From an uncultured Gemmiger sp. (GTDB taxonomy: Bacteria > Bacillota > Clostridia > Oscillospirales > Ruminococcaceae), in assembly GCA_944388165.1 (NCBI GenBank), contig CALXHS010000009.1:1-35553 (forward strand): DNA of 35,553 bases, written 5' to 3'. The position numbers were made by a program, and so were the translations under genes. Under the pieces are notes generated by a model. The model worked only from the letters and a program-made list of their open reading frames with translations. It ran no database searches and was not told where the DNA came from. Shown here in pieces: positions 8,700-15,657 of this stretch (positions are counted from its first letter, which is position 1; the number at the start of each line of letters is the position of its first letter).

Positions 8700-8766
8700 G
8701 TCGTTCACATCTGCTGCCGCTGCCACGGCCCCACGCCCCCTTGCAAGGGCATCGCCTGCTCAGTTT
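8681..8766 (-). promoter_or_regulatory. NiCo (czcD-motif) metal riboswitch aptamer
   Basis: The minus-strand leader shows the czcD/NiCo architecture. P1 is AACTG/CAGTT (8765-8761 with 8686-8682). It is followed by the conserved GAGCAGGC, a P2-like hairpin with a GGGC-rich stem, GGCAGCGGCAGCAGATG, P4 CAGATG/CATCTG (8713-8708 with 8697-8692), and the conserved CTGTGGGACAGTT closing segment. These conserved blocks match my memory of the structurally solved Erysipelotrichaceae NiCo riboswitch. Known members bind Co(II)/Ni(II) cooperatively, and an Fe(II) response has also been reported for the class. They typically control CDF exporters, as here. The class and strand are certain to my reading; which metal is used in vivo is not. 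Confidence 0.92.
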
Positions 8767-8827
8767 GTACTGTTGATCTCGCATCCGTTTTTGGTAAGGA
8801 TGTAATGCAGTGCAAAGAGTTTCTGGT

Positions 8828-8856
8828 ATCATACCATATTCTATGGGCCTTGGCAA
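8828..8856 (-). promoter_or_regulatory. promoter of the riboswitch-CDF transcript
   Basis: TTGCCA (8856-8851), 17-nt spacer, TATGAT (8833-8828). The transcript would start near 8821, with a leader of about 255 nt containing the aptamer and terminator. A 13-bp palindrome TGGTATCATACCA (8824-8836) overlaps the -10. Confidence 0.75.
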
Positions 8857-8862
8857 GAGGAA

Positions 8863-8900
8863 ATTCCGCCTGCCTTGAAAAATTCCGCCTGCCTTGAAAA
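8863..8900. repeat. two perfect tandem copies of a 19-bp unit
   Basis: ATTCCGCCTGCCTTGAAAA occurs at 8863-8881 and 8882-8900. The second copy supplies the -35 (TTGAAA) of the rightward promoter. The first copy carries a duplicate -35 without a -10. Confidence 0.9.
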
Positions 8901-8922
8901 AGCCCCTTCTTTGTAGTAAGAT
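8894..8922 (+). promoter_or_regulatory. promoter of the DUF6056-like gene
   Basis: TTGAAA (8894-8899), 17-nt spacer, TAAGAT (8917-8922). It diverges from the riboswitch promoter 37 bp away and reads through a structured leader of about 135 nt before the ATG at 9065. Confidence 0.72.
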
Positions 8923-8940
8923 ACAGGTAAACGGCGGCGC

Positions 8941-9017
8941 GTGCCCGGCCGGGCACTGTGTGCCCCGGCTTTGTCTGTGCAAAGATCATTGCGGCCCGGC
9001 AATGGTCTTTCTTTTTT
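8941..9017 (+). promoter_or_regulatory. structured leader with internal intrinsic terminator
   Basis: Between promoter and gene lie a perfect 16-nt palindrome GTGCCCGGCCGGGCAC (8941-8956), an overlapping alternative stem (GCCGGGCAC with GTGCCCCGGC, 8948-8969), a small CTTTG/CAAAG stem, and a 12-bp terminator stem (8981-8992 with 8999-9010) ending in C plus six T. CTTTG/CAAAG takes bases from the 5' arm of the terminator and could act as an antiterminator. This is the layout of an attenuator or riboswitch, but I do not recognise a known class. Confidence 0.6.
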
Positions 9018-9064
9018 GGTCCGGCGCCGGTTTTGCCAACCTTTTCTTCAGGAGGACCCTGCCT

Positions 9065-10501
9065 ATGCAACGCATCGCCTCTGCGGTTCAAAAGAGAGCT
9101 TTCATCGCCATGGCGGCGGTGGTGTTTTTGTGGATGTTTCTGCTCAACTGCCTGACGCCTTACATTGCCGACGATTTCCCCTTTGCTTACGCCTTTGACA
9201 CAGGACTGCGGCTGCAAAGCCTGCCCCAGTTGCTGCAAAGTCTGGCTTATCATTATTATGAATGGAGCGGCCGGGTGGTGGTAAAGTTCTTCGCCCAGGG
9301 CTTTACCATGTTCCCCAAGATTCTGTTCAACCTGTGCAACGCCGCCGCGTATGTGGGGCTGGCGCTGGTCATTTACCGTCTGGCCTGCGGGCGGCGTACC
9401 GGGCGGTATGATCTGGTCACCTTCGCCCTGATCCTGGCCGCCCTGTGGGAAATCAGCCCGGCTTTCGGCCAGACCAACCTGTGGATGTGCGGCGCCTGCA
9501 ACTATCTGTGGGCCAGCCTGGGCTGCCTGGCCTATCTCCTGCCCTGGCGCTATTATCTGCAGGCCCCCTTTGCCGGCGGAAAGCGCTGGGCTGTGGGCAT
9601 GGCCCTGGGCGGGGTTCTGGCAGGCTGGCTGAGCGAAAACACCAGCGCCGGTATGCTGGTCTGCCTGGTGCTCTGCATGGCTGTGCCGGGCTTCCAACGC
9701 CGGAAGATCCCTGTGTGGATGTGGACCGGGCTGGCGGGGTCTTTGGCGGGTTTTTTCATTCTCATTGCGGCCCGTGGCAACTACAACCGGGCTTCGGTGT
9801 ACGGCGACTATGAATCCCTGCTGACCCGGTATGCGGTGCGTTTTTTCAACTGCCTAAACATGCTGAAAGACTACGCCATGCCCCTTTTGTTCCTCTTTGT
9901 CATTCTTTTTGTGCTGCTCTGCTTCCAGTACAAGGCACTGGGCGGCGGATACGAAGCCCTGATCTGGCCGGTGATCCTGCTGCTGGGCGGGCTGGGCGCC
10001 AACTTCGCCATGATTCTGAGCCCCGACTACTACGAGCGTTCCACACACGGTCCCTTCACCCTTCTGACTGCCGCCTGCGCGGCCTGTCTGGTGCTGATCA
10101 CCGGTCAGACACTGCGCAAGGCCCTGGCCTGCGCTGCGGCCTGTGCCGGGCTTGTGTGTGCCTTCCACGGGCTGGAAACCGGGTATGACATCGCCAGCTA
10201 TTACGTGATGTACCAGACCCGCGACGCTATCCTGCGCGCCGACGCGGCAGCCCTGGGGGAGGATGCGCCCCAGGCTGAACTGGTCAGCTACGCCATTGAG
10301 CCTTATACCCACTGGTGTGCCGCCTACGGCCTGCCGGATATCCGGGAGGACAGCGGCGATTCCATCGGCCTGTGCCGGGCCCGCTGGTACGGCGTGGGTG
10401 CCATCACCGCCACCGAAACACGTACCTATCCCTTCCCCGGGCACATGAACGAAGCCTATGCCGCCGGGGAGGCTGCCGCCCTGGAAAACGAAACCGAATA
10501 A
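9065..10501 (+). CDS. polytopic membrane protein, DUF6056-like (possible GT-C fold)
   Basis: 478-residue integral membrane protein with roughly ten hydrophobic segments. After helix 1 (about 13-31) come an ADDF acidic pair and, near residue 63, HYYEWSGRVV, the pattern I associate with DUF6056-type proteins, which resemble GT-C glycosyltransferases with an acidic pair on the first outer loop. The C-terminal 100 residues are soluble and probably extracytoplasmic. Transfer of a sugar from a lipid carrier is a family-level guess, and the substrate is unknown. The ATG at 9065 is chosen because AGGAGG is 9 nt upstream; upstream in-frame codons lie in the leader and encode nothing membrane-like. It is transcribed alone and flanked by terminators. 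Confidence 0.8.
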   Translation: MQRIASAVQKRAFIAMAAVVFLWMFLLNCLTPYIADDFPFAYAFDTGLRLQSLPQLLQSLAYHYYEWSGRVVVKFFAQGFTMFPKILFNLCNAAAYVGLALVIYRLACGRRTGRYDLVTFALILAALWEISPAFGQTNLWMCGACNYLWASLGCLAYLLPWRYYLQAPFAGGKRWAVGMALGGVLAGWLSENTSAGMLVCLVLCMAVPGFQRRKIPVWMWTGLAGSLAGFFILIAARGNYNRASVYGDYESLLTRYAVRFFNCLNMLKDYAMPLLFLFVILFVLLCFQYKALGGGYEALIWPVILLLGGLGANFAMILSPDYYERSTHGPFTLLTAACAACLVLITGQTLRKALACAAACAGLVCAFHGLETGYDIASYYVMYQTRDAILRADAAALGEDAPQAELVSYAIEPYTHWCAAYGLPDIREDSGDSIGLCRARWYGVGAITATETRTYPFPGHMNEAYAAGEAAALENETE

Positions 10502-10504
10502 AGC

Positions 10505-10549
10505 AAACCACCGGAACCTCCTTGCAAAAAGGTTCCGGTGGTTTTGTTT
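10505..10549 (+). terminator. terminator of the DUF6056-like gene
   Basis: 14-bp perfect stem AAACCACCGGAACC with GGTTCCGGTGGTTT (10505-10518 with 10531-10544), followed by a T-rich run. It separates the gene from the converging one. Confidence 0.9.
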
Positions 10550-10566
10550 TGTATTTTGTTTACCGC

Positions 10567-11331
10567 TTACGCCGCCGTACCGTCCCGGGTGTTGCGGTCG
10601 TTCCGGCTTTCGGAGCGCAGTTTCTGGCAATATTGGGTGCAGAGCTTATCGGTGCACTGTGAGCATTGCAGCGCCGCGTTGGAGTGGTCCCAGAAGCGTT
10701 CGGGGTACATCATCACACACAGTTCCCACACCAGCCAGGCAGCCGCCGACATCACCACCAGCGAGACCGCAAAGAACCCGCCCATAAAGATCAGGGGCGA
10801 AAACATCATCAGGTGGTCCCAGTTGAAGATGCGGCAGGTGGTGCAGCAGCGGTTCTTCATGATCAGGCGGAAGGGGCACCAGATCAGCACGCAGATCAGG
10901 TCGCACACATAGAAAAACACCGAGATCATGAACAGGGCGATCTTGCCGATGAAGCCGAAAGCATACAGCACGCCGATCACCGCGATAAGGGCACACCAGA
11001 GCAAAAACACCTTGTAAGCCGCTTTGGTGGTGGCGATGATATAACTTTTCAGGGCTTCGTAGTTGATCTTATCCCGGATGGGACGGAAGCGGTTGGCAAA
11101 AAGTTTCTGGGACCCCAGAGGCACCTTGTTCTTGATGGGAAAGATCTGCAGGACCATATCCGCCACCCAGATGCACCACAAGAAATGCAGGGGCGACAGC
11201 ATTTTGAAAAAGTTCATGCCGTTGAGCACATCAAACCCACCGGGCCAATAGATGCACATAGCGGCGCACAAAACCAGGATCAGGCAGCGGCCGGCCAGCC
11301 GGGTCACATAGATCTTTCTTGTGGGTGACAT
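10567..11331 (-). CDS. conserved-type membrane protein with cysteine motifs, function unknown
   Basis: 254 residues with about five membrane helices: an N-terminal one (about 12-30), one near MLSPLHFLWCIWVADMVL, a pair around 105-145, and one near 190-215. Cysteines cluster at the cytosolic edges: CPFRLIMKNRCCTTCRIF in the middle and CSQCTDKLCTQYC close to the C-terminus, suggesting a metal site split across the protein. The start at 11331 is preferred over an in-frame ATG 10 codons upstream because AAGGA lies 5 nt before it. I recognise no named family. The gene stands alone between a terminator and the tRNA-Leu pair, with no functional clue from neighbours. Confidence 0.75.
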   Translation of the reverse strand: MSPTRKIYVTRLAGRCLILVLCAAMCIYWPGGFDVLNGMNFFKMLSPLHFLWCIWVADMVLQIFPIKNKVPLGSQKLFANRFRPIRDKINYEALKSYIIATTKAAYKVFLLWCALIAVIGVLYAFGFIGKIALFMISVFFYVCDLICVLIWCPFRLIMKNRCCTTCRIFNWDHLMMFSPLIFMGGFFAVSLVVMSAAAWLVWELCVMMYPERFWDHSNAALQCSQCTDKLCTQYCQKLRSESRNDRNTRDGTAA

Positions 11332-11386
11332 GGTATCCTTCTTTCTATGGGGATCGGACAATTCTGAACATGCCCGCAGGATGGGT

Positions 11387-11423
11387 AAAAGAAAATCCCG
11401 AACGCTGTCGCGTTCGGGATTTT
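11387..11423 (-). terminator. terminator of tRNA-Leu copy 1
   Basis: 14-bp perfect stem AAAATCCCGAACGC/GCGTTCGGGATTTT (11392-11405 with 11410-11423), then CTTTTAC on the minus strand. It starts at the tRNA CCA end. Confidence 0.9.
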
Positions 11424-11509
11424 GGTGCGGATGAAGGGATTTGAACCCACACTCTTTTAAGGGAACTAGAACCTGAATCTAGCGCGTCTGCCAGTTCCGC
11501 CACATCCGC
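11423..11509 (-). tRNA. tRNA-Leu(CAG), copy 1
   Basis: 87-nt class II tRNA with encoded CCA. Acceptor GCGGATG/CATCCGC, anticodon stem CTAGA/TCTAG with loop TTCAGGT giving anticodon CAG (codon CUG), long variable arm TTCCCTTAAAAGAGT, T-loop GTTCAAATC. It has its own promoter and terminator. Confidence 0.97.
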
Positions 11510-11547
11510 ATATTGATTGTCAGCCGGTTTTCCGGGCGACAAGTGTT

Positions 11548-11576
11548 ATTATACACAAGATAAGCGGGTTTGTCAA
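11548..11576 (-). promoter_or_regulatory. consensus promoter of tRNA-Leu copy 1
   Basis: TTGACA (11576-11571), 17-nt spacer, TATAAT (11553-11548): a perfect sigma-A consensus, as expected for a stable RNA. Confidence 0.93.
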
Positions 11577-11627
11577 CACTTTTATGAAAACCTTCTGCCA
11601 TAAATTTTCAGGCAGGAAATACCGGGT

Positions 11628-11664
11628 AAAAGAAAATCCCGAACGCTGCTGCGTCCGGGATTTT
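11628..11664 (-). terminator. terminator of tRNA-Leu copy 2
   Basis: 14-nt arms (11633-11646 with 11651-11664) with one A-C mismatch, otherwise the same as the terminator of copy 1, followed by CTTTTAC. Confidence 0.85.
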
Positions 11665-11750
11665 GGTGCGGATGAAGGGATTTGAACCCACACTCTTTTA
11701 AGGGAACTAGAACCTGAATCTAGCGCGTCTGCCAGTTCCGCCACATCCGC
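11664..11750 (-). tRNA. tRNA-Leu(CAG), copy 2
   Basis: Identical in sequence to copy 1, 241 bp upstream in transcription order, with encoded CCA and anticodon CAG. The two are separate transcription units, since each has its own consensus promoter and terminator. Confidence 0.97.
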
Positions 11751-11790
11751 ATATTCTGTTTGTCAGCCCGTTGCCCGAGCGACGAATATT

Positions 11791-11819
11791 ATTATACACA
11801 CAGGCATCGGCTTTGTCAA
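11791..11819 (-). promoter_or_regulatory. consensus promoter of tRNA-Leu copy 2
   Basis: TTGACA (11819-11814), 17-nt spacer, TATAAT (11796-11791). Confidence 0.93.
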
Positions 11820-11909
11820 CACTTTTTTGAAAAAAATTGCATTTTTCAGTCACTTTTTTCTTTTTGTACGAATAGGCGCACTTTTACAATTCCGAAACAG
11901 GAAGACGGG

Positions 11910-11938
11910 TTGGCCTGGGGATGTTTCCATGGTATAAT
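11910..11938 (+). promoter_or_regulatory. promoter of the DUF975 gene
   Basis: TTGGCC (11910-11915), 17-nt spacer, TATAAT (11933-11938), 48 nt before the ATG. Confidence 0.7.
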
Positions 11939-11986
11939 AAAGAAAATTTTCAGCCCGCTGCGGGCTGTCCCCCAGGAGGACTTTGT

Positions 11987-12775
11987 ATGTGGACTTGTTC
12001 CCTTTTGAAGCAGAATGCCAAACGGGCCCTTTCCGGTACCTACTGGCACGCTTTCGGCCTTTGCCTGCTGCTGACCGTGGTGGGCGTGGGCAGCTATTCC
12101 ACCAACACCGTGTACCAGTTTGAGCAGGGTGTAGACCGCATTGATACTACCCTTCATGGCGAAGTATGGACCGGCAACGCCCCGCAGACCGATGTGCTGG
12201 ATATCCTGTGGTCCATACCGGCTTTGGTGTGGGGCATCGTGCTGGTGTGCCTGCTCATCGGGCTTGCCATTGGAATGGCGTGGTCCGCTTTCATTACCTC
12301 GCCGCTGACCATTGGCCGTAACCGTTATTTTATGGAAAACCGCCAGAGCCCCGCTCCCCTGCGCACTGTGACCACCGTATTCCGCACCCCCTACCTGAAT
12401 CTGGTCAAGGTCAGCTTTCTGGTAAACCTGAAAATCATACTTGGGTATTTCCTGCTGATCGTGCCCGGTGTCTACTGGAGTTACTGCTACATGATGGTCC
12501 CTTATCTGCTGGCAGAAAATCCCTACATGAGCACCCGCCGCGCCATGGAACTGAGCCGGGAGATGATGTACGGCGAGAAATGGCATGCCTTTGTGCTGGG
12601 GCTTTCCTTCCTGGGATGGATCATTCTGGGCATGGTGACCCTGGGGATCGGGCTGCTGTTCCTGGAACCTTATTATCAGGCCACCATGGCGGAACTGTAT
12701 GCCGCTTTGCGCAGCAAGGCTCTGGCCATGAACCTGACCGATACCAGCGAACTGGGCGGCTTTGTGCGGCACTGA
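11987..12775 (+). CDS. DUF975-family membrane protein
   Basis: 262-residue membrane protein. The opening MWTCSLLKQNAKRALSGTYW is typical of DUF975 proteins of Firmicutes, which begin with a short helix containing LKxNAK before the first membrane segment. About five or six hydrophobic helices follow, with VPGVYWSYCYMMVPYLLAEN (the conserved G-x3-Y-x6-P-x-L core) near residue 160 and RAMELSREMM just after. The function of the family is unknown. The ATG at 11987 has AGGAGG 7 nt upstream. No terminator is seen after the stop, so some transcription may run into the tRNA-Ser gene. Confidence 0.88.
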   Translation: MWTCSLLKQNAKRALSGTYWHAFGLCLLLTVVGVGSYSTNTVYQFEQGVDRIDTTLHGEVWTGNAPQTDVLDILWSIPALVWGIVLVCLLIGLAIGMAWSAFITSPLTIGRNRYFMENRQSPAPLRTVTTVFRTPYLNLVKVSFLVNLKIILGYFLLIVPGVYWSYCYMMVPYLLAENPYMSTRRAMELSREMMYGEKWHAFVLGLSFLGWIILGMVTLGIGLLFLEPYYQATMAELYAALRSKALAMNLTDTSELGGFVRH

Positions 12776-12803
12776 AAAAAGTTCGGAAAAGTCAAAAAAG
12801 TGC

Positions 12804-12832
12804 TTGACAGATACCTGTTCTCTTGCTATAAT
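12804..12832 (+). promoter_or_regulatory. consensus promoter of tRNA-Ser
   Basis: TTGACA (12804-12809), 17-nt spacer, TATAAT (12827-12832). Confidence 0.93.
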
Positions 12833-12865
12833 ATCTCTTGCAGTTCGGCGCTGCCGAGCTGCTAT

Positions 12866-12957
12866 GGAAAGATGGCTGAGCTGGTCTAAGGCGCACGACT
12901 GGAAATCGTGTAGGGCCCTGAAAGCCCTCGAGGGTTCGAATCCCTCTCTTTCCGCCA
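12866..12957 (+). tRNA. tRNA-Ser(GGA)
   Basis: 92-nt class II tRNA with encoded CCA. Acceptor GGAAAGA/TCTTTCC, discriminator G, anticodon stem CACGA/TCGTG with loop CTGGAAA giving anticodon GGA (codons UCC/UCU), long variable arm (TAGGGCCCTGAAAGCCCTC), T-loop GTTCGAATC. Confidence 0.97.
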
Positions 12958-12958
12958 G

Positions 12959-12990
12959 AAAACCTTCCGGAACTTCCGGAAGGTTTTTTT
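12959..12990 (+). terminator. terminator of tRNA-Ser
   Basis: 12-bp perfect stem AAAACCTTCCGG/CCGGAAGGTTTT (12959-12970 with 12976-12987) running into a T tract. Confidence 0.92.
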
Positions 12991-13024
12991 GTTTGTTCTT
13001 TCCCCTGCTCTTCCGGGCAGGCAG

Positions 13025-13077
13025 AAAAAAGGCGCCGCCTTCCCTTTTCACACGGGGAAAGCGGCGCTTGTTTTTTT
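13025..13077. terminator. bidirectional terminator downstream of rnr
   Basis: Strong stem GCGCCGC(C)TTCCC paired with GGGGAAAGCGGCGC (13032-13044 with 13054-13067). Minus exit gives TTTTTTC, plus exit gives TTGTTTTTTT. It ends the rnr transcript and backs up the tRNA-Ser terminator. Confidence 0.85.
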
Positions 13078-13083
13078 ATGGTT

Positions 13084-15204
13084 TTACTGGGGCATGAATT
13101 CGAAGTCGATACGGCCCAAGGCTACATCGGCACCGGCCACCTTGACCTGGATGGGGGTACCCATCATCCAGGTGCGTCCGGTGAGCGGGTCGGTCAGGCT
13201 GACGCCCTCGGTAACGGCGGCTTCGCCCTTGCACAGCTGGGCGGCGGGCACAAAGCCTTCCACCGTGTTGTCCAGGGCCACAAAGACCCCCCGGGCGGTG
13301 ATACCGGAGACAGTGCCGGTGTACACCTCGCCCAGATGGCCGTGCATATACTCGGCCTTGTACAGGTCCTCCACGTCGCGCTCGATGCGCACGGCGGCGG
13401 TCTCCTTCTGGCTTGACTGCTCGCTGGAACGGGCGGCAAAGTCGGTGTAGTTCTTGACCAGCCGTTCATGGGGCGCGCCCACCAGCATATCGGTGAGGAT
13501 GCGGTGAATGGCCAGGTCGGGATACCGGCGGATAGGGCTGGTGAAGTGGGCGTAGTCCTTGAGCACCAGGCCGTAGTGGCCCAGAGGTTCAGGGCTGTAA
13601 CGGGCTTTCTGCATGCTGCGCAGCACGCCGGTGTGCACCGGGATGCGCACGGGGGTGTCCCGGGCTTCATCCAGCAGAGCGGAGAGTTCCAGCTGGGTGG
13701 GGATCTCGCCCTTGAACACGGGATGCAGGCCGCAGGCTCTCAGGGTGGCCCGCAGCTTTTCCATCTTCTCGGCATCAGGAGCTTCGTGCACACGGTAGAC
13801 GAAGGGCACCCGATGGGTGCGCCCGGCGTTGGCGGCACACTGGTTGGCCAGCAGCATGAATTCTTCGATCATGCACTCGGACACGCCGCGGCTGCGCTTG
13901 ACGATGTCCACGCAGCGGCCGTTCTCGTCCATGACCAGCTTGGCTTCGTCGGATTCGATCTCCATGGCACCCCGTTCCCGGCGCAGAGCCAGGCGCTTCT
14001 CGTACAGTTCATTCATCACCGGCAGCTGGGCCAGCACCTCGCTGTACTTGTCCTGCAGTTCCTGGCCGGCGGTGCCGTCCAGCAGGGCGTTGATCTCCTT
14101 GTACACGCCCTTGACCCGGCTGCGGATCACCGTCTTGACGAACTGGTAACCGTGAATGTTGCCTTTCTCGTCCAGGCGCATCAGACAGGAGAAGGCCAGC
14201 CGGTCCTCCCCTTCGTTCAGGCTGCAGATGCCGTTGGACAGCTGCTGGGGCAGCATGGGGATGACTTTGTCGGCATAGTAGATGCTGGTGGCGCGCTCAA
14301 ACGCTTCGCCGTCCAGGGCGGTGTCCGGGCGGACATAGTGGCTGACGTCGGCGATGTGGACGCCCAGCTCATAGCCGCCGGACTGCAGGCGCATCAGGCT
14401 GATGGCGTCGTCGATATCCTTGGTCTCAGCGCTGTCGATGGTGAAGATGGGCAGGCCGCGCAGGTCCATGCGGTGGGCGGCTTCGGCGGGGTCGATCTGG
14501 GCGTTGTCGTAGGCGGAAGCCTCCTGCAGCACCTCATCGGGGAATTCCTGGCGGACATCCCGGCCATAGAGGATGGCCTTGGCGCACTCGCAGGCATAAT
14601 CGGAAGAACCGAACCGCTCGGTGACGGCGGCGCGGTGGTCCATGTGGCGGCCGCCGCGGCCGGTGAGCACAGCGCCCACCTTATCGCCGAACTGGGCGCC
14701 GTTCAGCTGGCCCTTATCCAGAATGATGCGCACGTCCCGGCAGCCGTCCGGCTCCACGGCCAGGCGGCCGTCATCGGTCATGGTGACGGTACCGGCAAAG
14801 CTGTTGTGGGGGGTGGTGACCTCGATCACTTCGCCTTCGGCACTGCCCTCCACGCGGGGGCGCTCAAACAGCTTGACCAGGATCTTGTCGTGGGGCATGG
14901 CGCCGTGCAGCGCCCGGCCAGGGATGAAGATATCCCCGGTGCCGTCGTCCCGGGCGGCAAAGCCGAAGCGGGCCGCCAGCTTGACCAGGGTGCAGGGAAT
15001 GCCTGCGGGGGCGGATTCGTTTTCGATAGTGGCAAGACCGGGGGCATACTGGCCGTCGCGCACGGTCAGCAGACCGGTGGCCACCATGGCGGACACGGTG
15101 CTGCGCAGGCGGGTGTTGTCTACCTGCAGGTTGTTCTGCAGGTCCCGCAGCGTGTGAGGACGCCGCTTGACGGCGTTGAGAATGTTTTTCTGCAATGGTG
15201 TCAT
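13084..15204 (-). CDS. rnr: ribonuclease R (3'-5' exoribonuclease)
   Basis: RNase R/VacB of the RNB family degrades structured RNA processively from the 3' end and takes part in mRNA turnover, rRNA quality control and, with tmRNA-SmpB, non-stop mRNA decay. 706 residues: N-terminal winged helix (1-55), two cold-shock-type OB domains (about 65-215), RNB catalytic domain with IDSAETKDIDDA (metal-binding D257, D263, D265, D266) and HFTSPIRRYPDLAIHR, and a C-terminal S1 domain (about 625-706, GEVYTGTVSGITARGVFVAL). Start ATG 15204 has GGAGGAG 10 nt upstream. It follows secG in the usual Firmicute order secG-rnr, but smpB is not next to it. A terminator and a perfect 18-nt palindrome (15231-15248) separate it from secG, so its expression is at least partly independent. 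Confidence 0.97.
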   Translation of the reverse strand: MTPLQKNILNAVKRRPHTLRDLQNNLQVDNTRLRSTVSAMVATGLLTVRDGQYAPGLATIENESAPAGIPCTLVKLAARFGFAARDDGTGDIFIPGRALHGAMPHDKILVKLFERPRVEGSAEGEVIEVTTPHNSFAGTVTMTDDGRLAVEPDGCRDVRIILDKGQLNGAQFGDKVGAVLTGRGGRHMDHRAAVTERFGSSDYACECAKAILYGRDVRQEFPDEVLQEASAYDNAQIDPAEAAHRMDLRGLPIFTIDSAETKDIDDAISLMRLQSGGYELGVHIADVSHYVRPDTALDGEAFERATSIYYADKVIPMLPQQLSNGICSLNEGEDRLAFSCLMRLDEKGNIHGYQFVKTVIRSRVKGVYKEINALLDGTAGQELQDKYSEVLAQLPVMNELYEKRLALRRERGAMEIESDEAKLVMDENGRCVDIVKRSRGVSECMIEEFMLLANQCAANAGRTHRVPFVYRVHEAPDAEKMEKLRATLRACGLHPVFKGEIPTQLELSALLDEARDTPVRIPVHTGVLRSMQKARYSPEPLGHYGLVLKDYAHFTSPIRRYPDLAIHRILTDMLVGAPHERLVKNYTDFAARSSEQSSQKETAAVRIERDVEDLYKAEYMHGHLGEVYTGTVSGITARGVFVALDNTVEGFVPAAQLCKGEAAVTEGVSLTDPLTGRTWMMGTPIQVKVAGADVALGRIDFEFMPQ

Positions 15205-15230
15205 CTGGTATTTACTCCTCCCTGACGTCG

Positions 15231-15248
15231 CCCCGCCGGCCGGCGGGG
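15231..15248 (-). promoter_or_regulatory. perfect 18-nt GC palindrome in the rnr leader
   Basis: CCCCGCCGGCCGGCGGGG ends 9 nt upstream of the rnr GGAGGAG. As RNA it would form a very stable hairpin. A smaller TGCGGGC/GCCCGCA hairpin lies just upstream of it. It may be a stability or feedback element for RNase R mRNA. Confidence 0.5.
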
Positions 15249-15300
15249 CCCTTCCCTGCGGGCCGTGCCCGCAAAAACCTTATACGTTATACTTTTTCCC

Positions 15301-15337
15301 ATAAAAAACGGCCCGCATGATTCGGCGGGCCGTTTTT
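15301..15337. terminator. terminator downstream of secG
   Basis: 13-bp perfect stem AAAAACGGCCCGC/GCGGGCCGTTTTT (15304-15316 with 15325-15337), continuing into more T on the minus strand. Confidence 0.88.
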
Positions 15338-15348
15338 CGTCAAATGGA

Positions 15349-15594
15349 TTACAGGCGGGCGCTCACAACGTTGACGACCAGCGCAGCGATCAGGAACACA
15401 GCGCCCAGGATCTTGGTGAACTTGGCCAGCTTGGCATCCAGACCGCGCTCACGGCCGGCAGCCATAAAGCTGTTGTCGCCCATGATGGCGCTGGACAGGC
15501 CGCGGCCCTTCTGCTCCTGGGCCAGGGTGAACACAATGATCAGCAGGCAGGCAATGATCAGGATCACGCCGAACACGATTTCATAGATTCCCAT
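15349..15594 (-). CDS. secG: preprotein translocase subunit SecG
   Basis: Small non-essential subunit of the SecYEG protein-export channel. 81 residues, two membrane helices (about 4-25 and 55-76) joined by a cytosolic loop with LAQEQKGRGLSSAIMG, the conserved SecG loop pattern (QxxKGxGL...G). The ATG at 15594 is used because AAGGAG lies 8 nt upstream; an in-frame GTG three codons earlier would overlap that ribosome site. It has its own promoter and a terminator, upstream of rnr. Confidence 0.95.
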   Translation of the reverse strand: MGIYEIVFGVILIIACLLIIVFTLAQEQKGRGLSSAIMGDNSFMAAGRERGLDAKLAKFTKILGAVFLIAALVVNVVSARL

Positions 15595-15628
15595 TTGTAG
15601 CACTCCTTCAAAGTCTCATGCAGGATAT

Positions 15629-15657
15629 ACTATACCATACCCCGCTTTGAATTGCAA
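15629..15657 (-). promoter_or_regulatory. promoter of secG
   Basis: TTGCAA (15657-15652), 17-nt spacer, TATAGT (15634-15629), 35 nt before the ATG. Confidence 0.7.

Larger units (their letters stand above)
11387..11819. repeat. tandem duplication of a complete tRNA-Leu transcription unit
   Basis: Two units with period 241-243 bp, each promoter-tRNA-terminator. The tRNA bodies are identical. The promoter-to-tRNA spacers and terminator loops have diverged, so the duplication is not recent and the tRNA is kept uniform by selection or gene conversion. Confidence 0.85.

Noticed and set aside
8941-9017. Known riboswitch classes (fluoride, ZTP, guanidine, preQ1) or a T-box for the DUF6056 leader
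   Set aside because: I could not find the conserved core bases of any of these.
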